Source: Novosphingobium barchaimii LL02 (GTDB lineage Bacteria; Pseudomonadota; Alphaproteobacteria; Sphingomonadales; Sphingomonadaceae). From it: a DNA stretch of 64,000 bases. Location: NCBI RefSeq assembly GCF_001046635.1, contig NZ_KQ130454.1:255501-319500 (forward strand), written 5' to 3'. Position numbers and translations under genes: made by a program. The notes under the pieces were generated by a model. The model had not been told where the DNA came from, did not search any database, and saw only the letters and a list, made by a program, of their open reading frames with translations. Shown in pieces: positions 1 through 8,139 of the stretch (position 1 is the stretch's first letter; the number at the start of each line of letters is the position of its first letter).

Positions 1-209
1 ATATCTTCGAGAACCCCGGCTTCACGCTGGACTTCGTCATGCGTCAGGGCATCGCTCTGGCCGGCACGGATGTCGAGCTGAAGTTTGAGGCGCGCAACAT
101 CACCGGCCGCAGGCATCTTGAGTATCAGGACTTCGAAGCTGGCCGTATCCAGGTCAACAGCTACGATGTCGGCCGCGTGTTCGCGCTTTCGGCAGCCGTG
201 ACCTTCTGA
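1..209 (+). CDS. TonB-dependent receptor, C-terminal end (partial)
   Basis: Only the last 68 codons are present, read from base 3 to the TGA at 207-209; the 5' part lies outside the window. The peptide alternates polar and hydrophobic residues as outer-membrane beta strands do (for example TDVELKFEARNITGRRH and RVFALSAAVTF) and ends in an aromatic residue, the usual C-terminal signal for insertion by the Bam complex. Strands of this kind closing on Phe are typical of TonB-dependent receptors, which are abundant in sphingomonads. The substrate cannot be told from this piece. A strong hairpin terminator follows 42 bp downstream. Confidence 0.7.
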   Translation, partial: IFENPGFTLDFVMRQGIALAGTDVELKFEARNITGRRHLEYQDFEAGRIQVNSYDVGRVFALSAAVTF

Positions 210-250
210 TTTTCAACGGGAGGGACCTGCCCTCCCGCTCCAACTGGAAA

Positions 251-285
251 GGCTCGGGCGCAGCAATGCACCCGGGCCTTTTTTT
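251..285 (+). terminator. Rho-independent terminator after the TonB receptor
   Basis: GGCTCGGGCG at 251-260 pairs with CACCCGGGCC at 269-278 (one G-T wobble, one mismatch) around an 8-nt loop, and is followed by seven T residues at 279-285. This is a textbook intrinsic terminator. It isolates the upstream receptor from the riboswitch that begins 40 bp further on. Confidence 0.85.
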
Positions 286-324
286 GCGCTTCCCAAGGCC
301 ATCCGGGGCGCGTAAGGGGCCCGG

Positions 325-454
325 GTCATCTGGGGAGTAGCCACCCGCGCTCCCGGTCTGCAAAGGCTTCGTGCGGGACCTGCCGTCAACATACTTGGCC
401 GAGAGGCCATGGCGCGCAGGAGGACGGTCGAACCGTCCGGGCGAGACCAATGAC
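325..454 (+). promoter_or_regulatory. yybP-ykoY (Mn2+) riboswitch
   Basis: The two conserved blocks of the yybP-ykoY class are present: GGGGAGTAG at 332-340 and GTCAACATACT at 385-395, the latter followed by a GGCC-GAGA-GGCC hairpin. A closing P1 helix can be drawn between GTCATcTGG (325-333, one bulged C) and CCAATGAC (447-454), with the class-typical GAGACC entering the 3' strand. This riboswitch class senses Mn2+ and commonly precedes UPF0016/GDT1 or MntP exporters, which matches the next gene. Because an ATG at 450 lies inside the P1 strand, it is unlikely to be the real start of that gene. The expression platform is probably 455-533. Confidence 0.9.
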
Positions 455-533
455 GCTTGCGGTTCCGCTCGGCCGGGCGGGTTCCGTACGCGTCGTTGCG
501 TCTGCCTTACGCCCGGCCCCGGAGTACCATGAC

Positions 534-1109
534 TTGGAAGCCCTGCTTACCTCCACGGCCGTCGTCGCGCTTGCCGAAATCGGCGACAAGACCCAGCTGC
601 TCGCGATCGTGCTGGCCACCCGCTTCAAGAAGCCCTGGCCGATCGTGGCCGGCATCTTCGTCGCCACGATCGCCAATCACTTCCTCGCCGCCCTCGTGGG
701 CGAACAGGCAGCCTCGTTCCTTGATGGCTTGTGGTTCCGCTACCTCGTCGCCGCCAGCTTCATCCTGATGGCCGCATGGACCCTTATCCCCGACAAGTTC
801 GACGAAAACGAAGACGCCAAGCCCAGCCGCTTCGGACCCTTCATGGCGACCGCGATCGCGTTCTTCCTGGTTGAGATGGGCGACAAGACGCAGATCGCCA
901 CCATCGCGCTGGGCGCCCGCTTCCAGAGCGTGGTCCCGGTGATGATGGGCACCACCATCGGCATGATGATAGCCAACGTGCCCGCCGTGTTCCTGGGCAA
1001 CGAGCTTATCAAGCGGGTGTCGCTGAGCATGGTGCGCACGGTAGCGGCGCTGCTCTTCCTGGTGATCGGCCTGTGGCTGCTGGCGCAGACCGCCGGCTGG
1101 CTGGGCTGA
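534..1109 (+). CDS. GDT1/TMEM165 (UPF0016) family divalent cation transporter, probable Mn2+ exporter
   Basis: This 191-residue inner-membrane protein has two copies of the family signature E-x-G-D-K-T, at residues 15-20 (EIGDKT) and 114-119 (EMGDKT), each inside a three-helix repeat, giving about six membrane helices. GDT1 proteins move Mn2+ (or Ca2+) out of the cytoplasm, probably against protons. The start chosen is TTG at 534, with GGAG ten bases upstream; it gives the usual N terminus MEALLTSTAVVALAEIGDKT. An in-frame ATG at 450 would add 28 residues but lies in the P1 stem of the riboswitch. The riboswitch upstream implies induction by excess manganese. Mn2+ as substrate is inferred from the family and the riboswitch. 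Confidence 0.9.
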   Translation: MEALLTSTAVVALAEIGDKTQLLAIVLATRFKKPWPIVAGIFVATIANHFLAALVGEQAASFLDGLWFRYLVAASFILMAAWTLIPDKFDENEDAKPSRFGPFMATAIAFFLVEMGDKTQIATIALGARFQSVVPVMMGTTIGMMIANVPAVFLGNELIKRVSLSMVRTVAALLFLVIGLWLLAQTAGWLG

Positions 1110-1117
1110 CGATCTTG

Positions 1118-1146
1118 GCGCCGTCCCGGGATAGCCGGGACGGCGC
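1118..1146. terminator. Bidirectional hairpin terminator between convergent genes
   Basis: GCGCCGTCCCGG (1118-1129) and CCGGGACGGCGC (1135-1146) form a perfect 12-bp stem around GATAG. It lies between the ends of the convergent transporter (stop at 1109) and response-regulator (stop at 1152) genes. There is no long T tract on either side, so termination strength is uncertain. Confidence 0.6.
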
Positions 1147-1151
1147 GATCT

Positions 1152-1838
1152 TCACACCGTATCGAAGACATACCCCAGCGAACGCACGGTGCGCAGCGGA
1201 TTGCCCGCTCCCACACCCTTGAGCGCGCGGCGCAGGCGGCCGATCCACACGTCAACCGTGCGCTCGTCCACCGGCGGTTCCTGCTTGCCGAGCGCGGAGA
1301 TCAGCTGGGTGCGGCTGAACACCCGCCCGGGATGCTCGATGAAATAGCGCAGCAGTCGCAGTTCGTTGGGCATCAGCGAGATCGGCTTGCCCTGGAAGCG
1401 CGCCTGAAAGGCCGCGACGTCCACCATCAACTCGCCCTGCGTGACCACGCGAATGCCCGCGCTGTCCTGTTCGCCAAGGTTGGCGCCCAGCACCCGGTCA
1501 AGCAGCGCAGTGCGGGTCAGCGGGCCAACCATATAGTCGTCCGCTCCCATTCGCAGCGCGCGCTTGCGGTCTTCCTGGTTGTCCTCTTCGAGAACCATGG
1601 TGACGTGGGCATGGGCGGTCAGCGCATCGGCGCGCAGGCGCCGGCACAGTTCCAGGCCCGACATTTCGGGCAGGACCCAGTCAATGAAGATCCACAGCGC
1701 ACCCTCGATCAGGGGTAACTCGGAAAAGTCTGTCCAGCGGTGGAGAACCACGTCGAACTGGTCGTGCCGGAAAGGCGCCAGCGCCCCCGCCGCGCCCCCG
1801 GAGAGTTCGCTTGCCAGCAATATGTCGATCCGCCGCAT
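1152..1838 (-). CDS. Atypical PhoB/OmpR-type response regulator with a degenerate receiver domain
   Basis: This 228-residue protein has a receiver-like domain (about 1-120) and a clear winged-helix DNA-binding domain (about 130-228, with NELRLLRYFIEHPGRVFSR and VDERTVDVWIGRLRRAL). The phospho-acceptor Asp is kept (D53 in FIDWVLPEMSG). The N-terminal acidic pair that holds Mg2+ is absent (ILLASELSGG in place of the VVEDD seen in the PhoB of this window), the switch Thr region reads MVLEED, and the conserved Lys of the KPF motif is Gly (G105 in ADDYMVGPLT). Phosphorylation-independent control is therefore likely. The ATG at 1838 follows an AAGGGG ribosome site. A triple Pho box lies 78-106 bp upstream, so the gene probably belongs to the phosphate regulon; its targets are unknown. 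Confidence 0.88.
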   Translation of the reverse strand: MRRIDILLASELSGGAAGALAPFRHDQFDVVLHRWTDFSELPLIEGALWIFIDWVLPEMSGLELCRRLRADALTAHAHVTMVLEEDNQEDRKRALRMGADDYMVGPLTRTALLDRVLGANLGEQDSAGIRVVTQGELMVDVAAFQARFQGKPISLMPNELRLLRYFIEHPGRVFSRTQLISALGKQEPPVDERTVDVWIGRLRRALKGVGAGNPLRTVRSLGYVFDTV

Positions 1839-1915
1839 CGCCCCTTGTTCGCCCTTCGTCCGGCTGAACGGCCCCCATATGGATCGTCGCACGGGCGGGC
1901 TTTTGCATCCCCAGT

Positions 1916-1944
1916 GTGACGAACGGGTGACATATCGATGACAT
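1916..1944 (-). promoter_or_regulatory. Triple Pho box in front of the atypical response regulator
   Basis: Read on the minus strand, ATGTCAT (1944-1938), ATGTCAC (1933-1927) and TCGTCAC (1922-1916) are separated by 4-bp spacers, giving exact 11-bp periodicity. This matches the PhoB consensus CTGTCAT-N4-CTGTCAC. The site lies about 78 bp upstream of the ATG at 1838. Confidence 0.85.
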
Positions 1945-1974
1945 GGCGGTGAAACCCGAAAGACAAGCTGGCCA

Positions 1975-2003
1975 GTGTCATCGAACCGACCCGCAACCGT
2001 CAC
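1975..2003 (+). promoter_or_regulatory. Pho box in front of the plcP/agt-like operon
   Basis: On the plus strand GTGTCAT (1975-1981), CCGACCC (1986-1992, degenerate) and CCGTCAC (1997-2003) recur with an 11-bp period. The site is about 60 bp upstream of the ATG at 2062. It faces the opposite way from the Pho box at 1916-1944, so the 220-bp intergenic region looks like a divergent PhoB-controlled promoter. Confidence 0.7.
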
Positions 2004-2061
2004 GCCCACGCAACGCCCTCATGGCAAAGGACCCTGAGCAGACAGCCGGGGACGACTGACA

Positions 2062-2943
2062 ATGCGCGATAATGTAGACACCCTTCTCGCACGTGAAGCC
2101 GAACGCCGCAGTGGCATTCCGGCCTGGCTCGACATCCCCGAGCCGAAAGGCTTCCGCCCCAAACGCAAATACCGCACGATCTGGATTTCGGACATCCACC
2201 TGGGCACGCGCGGCTGCAATGCCGCCATGCTGGTTGACTTCCTGAGCGCGGTGGAGTGCGAGACGCTTTACCTCGTCGGAGACATCGTCGACGGCTGGCG
2301 CCTGCGCAAGGGATGGTACTGGCCCGACGCCCACAACGAAGTGGTACGCCGCATCCTCAAGATGGCCCACCGTGGCACTCGCGTGATCTTCATCGCCGGC
2401 AACCACGACGAAATGCTGCGCGACTATGCCGGCCTCAGCTTCGGCGGCGTGGAACTGGCGCTGGAATCAGTGCACACCACGCTTGACGGGCGCCGCCTGC
2501 TGGTGACCCACGGCGACGCCTTCGACGGCGTGGTGCTCTATGCCCGCTGGCTCGCCTTCCTTGGCGACAAGGCATACGGCCTGCTGCTGAGGGCCAATAT
2601 CGTCTTCAACGCCGTGCGCCGCCGCTTCAAGATGCCGTACTGGTCGCTTTCGGCCTACATGAAGAAGAAAGTGAAGAACGCCGTCCAGTACATCGGCAGC
2701 TACGAGGAAGCGGTCGCCAATGAAGCGATCAGCCGCGGCTTCGACGGCGTCGTCTGCGGCCACATCCACTGCGCGGAAATCCGCGAGTTCGGCGGCATCA
2801 CCTATTACAACGATGGCGACTGGGTCGAAAGCTGCACGGCGCTGGCGGAGGACCTGACAGGCAACCTCGCGATCATCGACTGGATCGCCGAAACCGGCGG
2901 CCACACCGTCATGCCCGAGGCACTGGCGGAGGCTTCCGCGTGA
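2062..2943 (+). CDS. PlcP-like metallophosphoesterase (LpxH-related fold)
   Basis: This 293-residue calcineurin-like phosphoesterase has all dimetal motifs: SDIHLG (D44, H46), GDIVDGW, GNHDE, THGD and GHIH. Automated annotation usually calls such proteins UDP-2,3-diacylglucosamine diphosphatase (LpxH). However, the length, the roughly 35-residue N-terminal extension, the downstream glycosyltransferase with a 4-bp overlap and the Pho box at 1975-2003 fit PlcP (Sinorhizobium SMc00171 type). PlcP is the phospholipase C that degrades phosphatidylcholine and phosphatidylethanolamine head groups under phosphate limitation, so the resulting diacylglycerol can be glycosylated. The fold is certain; the PlcP role is inferred from context. 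Confidence 0.85.
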   Translation: MRDNVDTLLAREAERRSGIPAWLDIPEPKGFRPKRKYRTIWISDIHLGTRGCNAAMLVDFLSAVECETLYLVGDIVDGWRLRKGWYWPDAHNEVVRRILKMAHRGTRVIFIAGNHDEMLRDYAGLSFGGVELALESVHTTLDGRRLLVTHGDAFDGVVLYARWLAFLGDKAYGLLLRANIVFNAVRRRFKMPYWSLSAYMKKKVKNAVQYIGSYEEAVANEAISRGFDGVVCGHIHCAEIREFGGITYYNDGDWVESCTALAEDLTGNLAIIDWIAETGGHTVMPEALAEASA

Positions 2944-4010
2944 AGCTGGCACTGGCAACCGACGCCTGGTTGCCGCAAGTCAACGGCGTCGTCCGTTCGC
3001 TGACCTCCACCGTCGATCATCTGACCCGCCGCGGGCACCAGGTCGAGACGGTCACGCCCGACCGCTTCCTGACCCTGCCGATGCCGGGCTATGCTTCGAT
3101 CCGGCTGGCGATGGCGCCGCGCTTCGGGGTCCGCCGTATGCTCGACAAGGCAGCGCCGGACATTGTCCACATCGCCACCGAAGGCCCGATCGGGTGGGCC
3201 GCCCGGGGATGGTGCCTGTCGCGCGGTGTGCCGTTCACGTCGGCGTTCCACACCCGCTTTCCCGAATATGCCGCCGTGCGCACCGGCCTTTCGGCAGAAT
3301 ATTTCTGGCCCATCCTCCAGCGCTTCCATGCCGAGAGCCAGGCGGTGATGGTTTCCACCCGCAGCCTCGCCGGAGAACTGGGCGAGCGCGGCATCGGCCC
3401 GACGCGGGCCTGGAGCCGCGGCATAGACCATTCCCAGTTCCGCCCCGACGGCCCGCGCCATCCGGCGATGGCCTCCCTTCCCGGCCCGGTCCTGCTCAAC
3501 GTCGGCCGCGTCGCGCCGGAAAAGAACCTCGAGACGTTCCTCAATCTCGACGTGCCCGGCAGCAAGGTCGTCGTCGGCGACGGCCCGGCGCTGGAAACCC
3601 TGCGCCGCCGCTATCCGCAAGTGCTGTTCCTCGGCTCGCTTTCCGGGCAGGAACTGGCCAGCGCATACCGCGCCGCCGACTGCTTCGTGTTCCCGAGCCT
3701 GACCGACACCTTCGGCCTGGTCATCATCGAGGCGCTGGCCTGCGGCACGCCGGTGGCGGCCTTCCCGGTCACCGGCCCGATCGATATCCTCGGCCTCGAC
3801 GGGCGCGGGGTCGACCACCGCGTAGGCTGGGCGGCAGGCGCCCTCGACACCTCGCTGGCCCGCGCCATCGAAGGCGCGCTCACGGCAGAGCGCAACGACG
3901 CAGCAGCACTGGGCAACCTCTATTCCTGGGAACGCGCGACCGACCAGTTCCTGGCCGCCATCGAAGGTGCCCTGCACCATGCCGAACGCGGATTGCTCTC
4001 CGCCGCCTAA
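2940..4010 (+). CDS. GT4-family glycosyltransferase, probable glycolipid-forming Agt
   Basis: This 356-residue GT-B glycosyltransferase begins at GTG 2940, overlapping the stop of the phosphoesterase (GTGA), so the two are translationally coupled. The N-terminal acceptor domain starts MKLALATDAWLPQVNGVVRS, the family opening for GDP-mannose or UDP-sugar dependent lipid glycosyltransferases. The C-terminal donor domain has GRVAPEKN near residue 186 and the E-x7-E signature in SLTDTFGLVIIEALACGTP. In marine and rhizobial alphaproteobacteria a linked plcP-agt pair replaces phospholipids with glycosyl-diacylglycerol during phosphate starvation; the Pho box before the pair supports that here. The sugar donor is not evident. 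The stop overlaps the convergent IclR gene by 4 bp. Confidence 0.85.
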   Translation: MKLALATDAWLPQVNGVVRSLTSTVDHLTRRGHQVETVTPDRFLTLPMPGYASIRLAMAPRFGVRRMLDKAAPDIVHIATEGPIGWAARGWCLSRGVPFTSAFHTRFPEYAAVRTGLSAEYFWPILQRFHAESQAVMVSTRSLAGELGERGIGPTRAWSRGIDHSQFRPDGPRHPAMASLPGPVLLNVGRVAPEKNLETFLNLDVPGSKVVVGDGPALETLRRRYPQVLFLGSLSGQELASAYRAADCFVFPSLTDTFGLVIIEALACGTPVAAFPVTGPIDILGLDGRGVDHRVGWAAGALDTSLARAIEGALTAERNDAAALGNLYSWERATDQFLAAIEGALHHAERGLLSAA

Positions 4011-4819
4011 CGAAAACCAAGGCTGCGTGAAATCGCGGCAGCCTCTTCCCGCACCAGCTGTCCCAATTCGTCCAGCCGGCCTTGCGCGCGGCCGCTGGGC
4101 GCGGCGATCACCAGCGCCCCGACGACGCGGGCGGATGCATCGCGGATCACGCTGGCCGATCCGGTCACGCCCTCGGCCGCCTGGTCCACAGTCTGCGCAT
4201 AGCCCCGTTCGCGGACCTGATCGACGATCTGCACCAGTGCGGCAGGATGGGTCACAGTGGCCGGGGAGAGCCTTTCCAGTGCAGCGCGCTTGAGATAGAC
4301 GTCCACCGCCGCCGGTGAACAGGTCGAAAGCAGCGCCCGTCCGCCAGCCGTCGCGTAGAACGGCCGCCGGTCACCGATCGAGACGGAATAGCGCACGACA
4401 TTGGGGCTCTCGACGAGATCCACATAGGTCACCTGATCGCCGTCATGATCGCCCACGGCCAGCAGCACCGTTTCACCGCTACGCTCGCACAGCCGGCGCA
4501 TTCCCGCGCGCACGAGGTCGGAGCTTTGCAAGCGCCGCCTCGCCTCGGTAAGCGCGCTGCCCAGTCCAAATGCACCAGGGCCCAGCCGCCAGGCCCCTTC
4601 GGCCGCAGTTACGAAATCCTCATCCGCCAAGCCGCGCAACAGGGCCGCAAGGCTGCTCTTCGGCGTCGCGAGACGGCGACTGAGGTCCGCGAGCGATACC
4701 GGCTCGGTACTGACACATAGAGCTTCCAGCAGGCGGATGACGCGGGTAACCGATTGGGGCGAACCGCCGCGGCGTTCCTCCCCCTTCTCTGCGTCCGCGT
4801 TCTGGTCTTCCCTACTCAA
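4007..4819 (-). CDS. IclR-family transcriptional regulator
   Basis: The 270-residue protein has an N-terminal winged helix (QSVTRVIRLLEALCVST, LADLSRRLATPKSSLAALLRG) and a C-terminal IclR effector domain (RPFYATAGGRALLS, GYAQTVDQAAEGVTGSA, VVGALVIAAPSGR). The start chosen is TTG at 4819, with GTGAGG five bases upstream; an ATG at 4870 would add 17 residues without a good ribosome site and would overlap the coding-like fragment at 4827-5030. IclR proteins usually control a neighbouring catabolic operon, but no obvious target adjoins it, so the ligand and regulon are unknown. The 3' end overlaps the convergent glycosyltransferase. Confidence 0.85.
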   Translation of the reverse strand: MSREDQNADAEKGEERRGGSPQSVTRVIRLLEALCVSTEPVSLADLSRRLATPKSSLAALLRGLADEDFVTAAEGAWRLGPGAFGLGSALTEARRRLQSSDLVRAGMRRLCERSGETVLLAVGDHDGDQVTYVDLVESPNVVRYSVSIGDRRPFYATAGGRALLSTCSPAAVDVYLKRAALERLSPATVTHPAALVQIVDQVRERGYAQTVDQAAEGVTGSASVIRDASARVVGALVIAAPSGRAQGRLDELGQLVREEAAAISRSLGFR

Positions 4820-4826
4820 ACCGGCC

Positions 4827-5030
4827 TCACTGAAATGCCGGGAGCACCTGCCCGGCGAAGGTCCCGGCATATGCGAGGAAGCGCTTCGCCGGAAGCCCGG
4901 GCGGCATCATCATGGTGAAATGCTCCACCAGCGCCTTTTCCCGCGGATTGCAAAAATGGGCGATGGCCTCGCCGGGCGTCAGGATCTGTAGAATGCCGCT
5001 GGCCTTTGCTGCGGCAAGGCGCGGGGGCGA
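4827..5030 (-). pseudogene. Coding-like fragment without a start, upstream of the IclR gene
   Basis: About 65 codons read open on the minus strand to a TGA at 4829-4827. The last ~55 (for example LTPGEAIAHFCNPREK and PPGLPAKRFLAYAGTF) show the strong third-position GC bias of real genes here. No good start or ribosome site precedes it: the only in-frame ATGs are the MMM run about 30 codons before the end, and the phoB hairpin at 5041-5066 cuts off the upstream side. Its stop overlaps the ribosome site of the IclR TTG start, as in a coupled operon. I do not recognise the family. It could be the 3' remnant of a deleted gene or a very small protein. Confidence 0.35.
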
Positions 5031-5040
5031 TGAGTGGCTG

Positions 5041-5066
5041 ACCTCCCCGAGCAAGCTCGGGGAGGT
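5041..5066. repeat. Short GC-rich palindrome after phoB
   Basis: ACCTCCCCGAGC and GCTCGGGGAGGT are perfect complements around AA, 7 bp past the phoB stop. It probably acts as a terminator or 3' end stabiliser for the pst-phoU-phoB transcript. The core CCTCCCCGAG...CTCGGGGAGG recurs at 21751-21777 after the PEP-carboxylase-like gene, so it may be a dispersed short hairpin. Confidence 0.7.
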
Positions 5067-5073
5067 ACGGCGA

Positions 5074-5766
5074 TTACGCCACGTCCATCGCGTAGCCGGC
5101 CGCGCGCACGGTGCGGATCGGATCGGTATCACCGTCGCGGTTGATGGCCTTGCGCAGGCGGCGGATGTGAACGTCCACCGTGCGCTCGTCGATGTCGGAG
5201 TCCATGCCCCAGACGCCGTCGAGGATCTGCTGGCGCGAAACCACCCGGTTCGGGCGCTCCATGAAGTAGCGCAGCAGGCGAAATTCAGTCGGCCCAAGGT
5301 GCAGCGCCTCGCCGGCGCGGCGAACGCGGTGGCTGGTGGCGTCAAGCTCGATATCGCCCCACGACAGCACGCTGCCCGAAAGCGACGGCCGCGCCCGGCG
5401 CAGGAGCGCCTCGATCCGGGCCATCAGCTCGCGCGGGGAGAATGGCTTTGTGACATAGTCATCCGCGCCGGTCTTGAGGCCGCGGATCATGTCCTCTTCC
5501 TCGCCCCGCGCGGTGACCATGATGATCGGGATCTGCGCGGTTTCCTTGTCCTTGCGCAGCTGGCGGCAGACCTCGATACCGGGCACCTGCTCGATCATCC
5601 AGTCGAGGACGATGGCGTCGGGTACCTGTTCGCGCACCATCACCAGCGCCTCTTCACCGTCACCGGTGGAGCGCACGTCGTAGCCTTCGGCGCTGAGGTT
5701 CCAAGTGAGGAGTTCGCACAGGGCGACGTCGTCCTCGACGACGAGGACGGAAGCGTTGGCGCTCAT
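5074..5766 (-). CDS. phoB: Phosphate regulon response regulator PhoB
   Basis: This 230-residue OmpR-family regulator has an intact receiver domain: acidic residues E11-D12-D13, phospho-Asp D55 (VLDWMIEQVPG), switch Thr T85 (MVTARG) and K107 (VTKPFS). The winged-helix domain contains TEFRLLRYFMERPNRVVSR and DERTVDVHIRRLRKAI. It would bind the 11-bp-repeat Pho boxes found at four promoters in this window. It is the last gene of pstSCAB-phoU-phoB and overlaps phoU by 4 bp (ATGA). Its kinase phoR lies apart, at 12582-13571, beyond the phosphate porin. Confidence 0.97.
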   Translation of the reverse strand: MSANASVLVVEDDVALCELLTWNLSAEGYDVRSTGDGEEALVMVREQVPDAIVLDWMIEQVPGIEVCRQLRKDKETAQIPIIMVTARGEEEDMIRGLKTGADDYVTKPFSPRELMARIEALLRRARPSLSGSVLSWGDIELDATSHRVRRAGEALHLGPTEFRLLRYFMERPNRVVSRQQILDGVWGMDSDIDERTVDVHIRRLRKAINRDGDTDPIRTVRAAGYAMDVA

Positions 5767-6461
5767 GCCAGCATGCCCGTCGTATCGTCGGTCAGCGAAT
5801 CACGCTCGGTGCAATACTCGCCGGTGGCGGCGTAGTAGACCATCTCGGCCACGTTGGTGGCGTGGTCGCCGATGCGCTCAAGGTTGCGGGCGATGAACAG
5901 CAGCTGCGCGGCGCTGGTGATCGTCGCCGGGTTCTCCATCATGTGGGTCAGCAGCGAGCGAAACAGCGTGTTGTAGAACTGATCCAGCTTCTGGTCGCGG
6001 CGGATGACTTCGACCGCCAATGCCGCATCGCGCGAACCGTAGGCGTTGAGGACGTCGCGCACCATGCTCTCGGCGATCTCGGCCATGGTCGGGACCAGGG
6101 TGACCGGGTCGATCCGGGTGCGGCCTTCCAGGGCGTTGACGCGCTTGGCGATGTTCTTGGCGTAGTCGCCGATACGCTCGATGACGCCGGAGATCTTCAG
6201 CGCGGCAATGACGTCGCGCAGATCGTCGGCCATCGGCGCGCGCAGCGCGATGGTGCGAACCGCCAGGCGGTCCACTTCGGCTTCCAGCGCATCGAGGCGG
6301 GCATCCGCCGCCACGACCTGGGCAGCAAGCTGCTCGTCGTGCTGGACCAGCGCGGTGATGGCATCGCGAATGGCGACTTCGGCGAGCCCGCCCATCTCGG
6401 CGACGAGCCCGCGAAGCTGCCCGATCTCGCTATCGAAGGCCTTGACGGTATGATCGACCAT
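5763..6461 (-). CDS. phoU: Phosphate signalling protein PhoU
   Basis: The 232-residue protein is made of two three-helix PhoU repeats. The metal-cluster motifs are visible: RIGDYAKNIAKR in the first half and ERIGDHATNVAEM in the second. PhoU links the PstSCAB transporter to PhoR and keeps the regulon off when phosphate is plentiful; it also limits phosphate uptake. It sits between pstB (24-bp gap) and phoB (4-bp overlap), in the usual order. Confidence 0.97.
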   Translation of the reverse strand: MVDHTVKAFDSEIGQLRGLVAEMGGLAEVAIRDAITALVQHDEQLAAQVVAADARLDALEAEVDRLAVRTIALRAPMADDLRDVIAALKISGVIERIGDYAKNIAKRVNALEGRTRIDPVTLVPTMAEIAESMVRDVLNAYGSRDAALAVEVIRRDQKLDQFYNTLFRSLLTHMMENPATITSAAQLLFIARNLERIGDHATNVAEMVYYAATGEYCTERDSLTDDTTGMLA

Positions 6462-6485
6462 GACGTGTCCCTGTCAAATCACCAC

Positions 6486-7247
<762 letters not shown>

Positions 7248-7251
7248 GTCC

Positions 7252-8139
7252 CTACCAGCGGACTTCGAATTTGTTGCGAAGATAGATCGCAATACCATTC
7301 ATGGCGAGCAGGAAGACCAGCAGCACGATGATGGCGGCGGATGTGTTCTGGACGAAAGCCTTGTCGATTTCGTCGGACCACAGGAAGATCTGCATCGGCA
7401 GCACGCTGGACGGTGAAGTCAGGCCGTCAGGCGGGGTGGCGACGAAGGCGCGCATGCCGATCATCAGCAGCGGCGCGGTTTCACCCAGCGCGCGGGCCAT
7501 CCCGATGATGGTTCCGGTGAGGATACCCGGCAAGGCCAGCGGCAGGACGTGGTGGAAGGTGGTCTGCACCTTGCTAGCGCCGATGCCGTAGGCAGCTTCG
7601 CGGATCGAGGGCGGCACCGCCTTGATGGCGTTGCGGCCCGAGATCACGATCACCGGCATCGTCATCAGCGCCAGCGTCAGACCGCCGACCAGCGGCGAGG
7701 AGCGCGGCATACCCAGCGTGTTGATGAACACCGCCAGGCCCAGCAGGCCGAAGATGATGGAAGGCACGGCGGCGAGGTTGTTGATCGACACCTCGATCCA
7801 TTCGATCCAGCGCTTCTTCGGCGCGAATTCTTCCAGATAGATCGCGGCCAGCACGCCCATCGGGAAGCTAAGCAGCAAGGTGACGCCCATCGTCAGCAGC
7901 GAGCCCTTGGTCGCACCCCATACACCCGCGACAGTGGCTTCGGTGGAGTCCGAACCCGACAGGAAGCGCCAGTCGAGACCGGCGACGCCGTTCTTGAGCA
8001 TGATGACGAGAAGCAGGGCAAGGAACGAGAGGCTGAGGACAATCGCGCCAAGGCCGATCATCTTGAAGCGGAGCTCGGAAGCGTTGCGGCGCGCGATGCG
8101 CCGGGCCGCTTCGGGCGAATTCCAGTCTGATTTACTCAT
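7252..8139 (-). CDS. pstA: Phosphate ABC transporter permease PstA
   Basis: The 295-residue inner-membrane permease has about six helices, beginning with [19 protein letters not shown]. The cytoplasmic EAA loop that docks PstB is seen in [19 protein letters not shown] with the following [10 protein letters not shown]. It pairs with PstC to form the phosphate channel. The start overlaps the end of pstC by 8 bp, and pstB follows after 4 bp. Confidence 0.96.
   Translation of the reverse strand: MSKSDWNSPEAARRIARRNASELRFKMIGLGAIVLSLSFLALLLVIMLKNGVAGLDWRFLSGSDSTEATVAGVWGATKGSLLTMGVTLLLSFPMGVLAAIYLEEFAPKKRWIEWIEVSINNLAAVPSIIFGLLGLAVFINTLGMPRSSPLVGGLTLALMTMPVIVISGRNAIKAVPPSIREAAYGIGASKVQTTFHHVLPLALPGILTGTIIGMARALGETAPLLMIGMRAFVATPPDGLTSPSSVLPMQIFLWSDEIDKAFVQNTSAAIIVLLVFLLAMNGIAIYLRNKFEVRW

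Noticed and set aside
450-533. ATG at 450 as start of the GDT1-type transporter
   Set aside because: It falls in the P1 stem of the riboswitch and adds residues not typical of the family; TTG 534 has a better ribosome site.
2805-3980. Open frame of 391 codons on the minus strand opposite the glycosyltransferase
   Set aside because: Antisense shadow of a conserved gene in GC-rich DNA.
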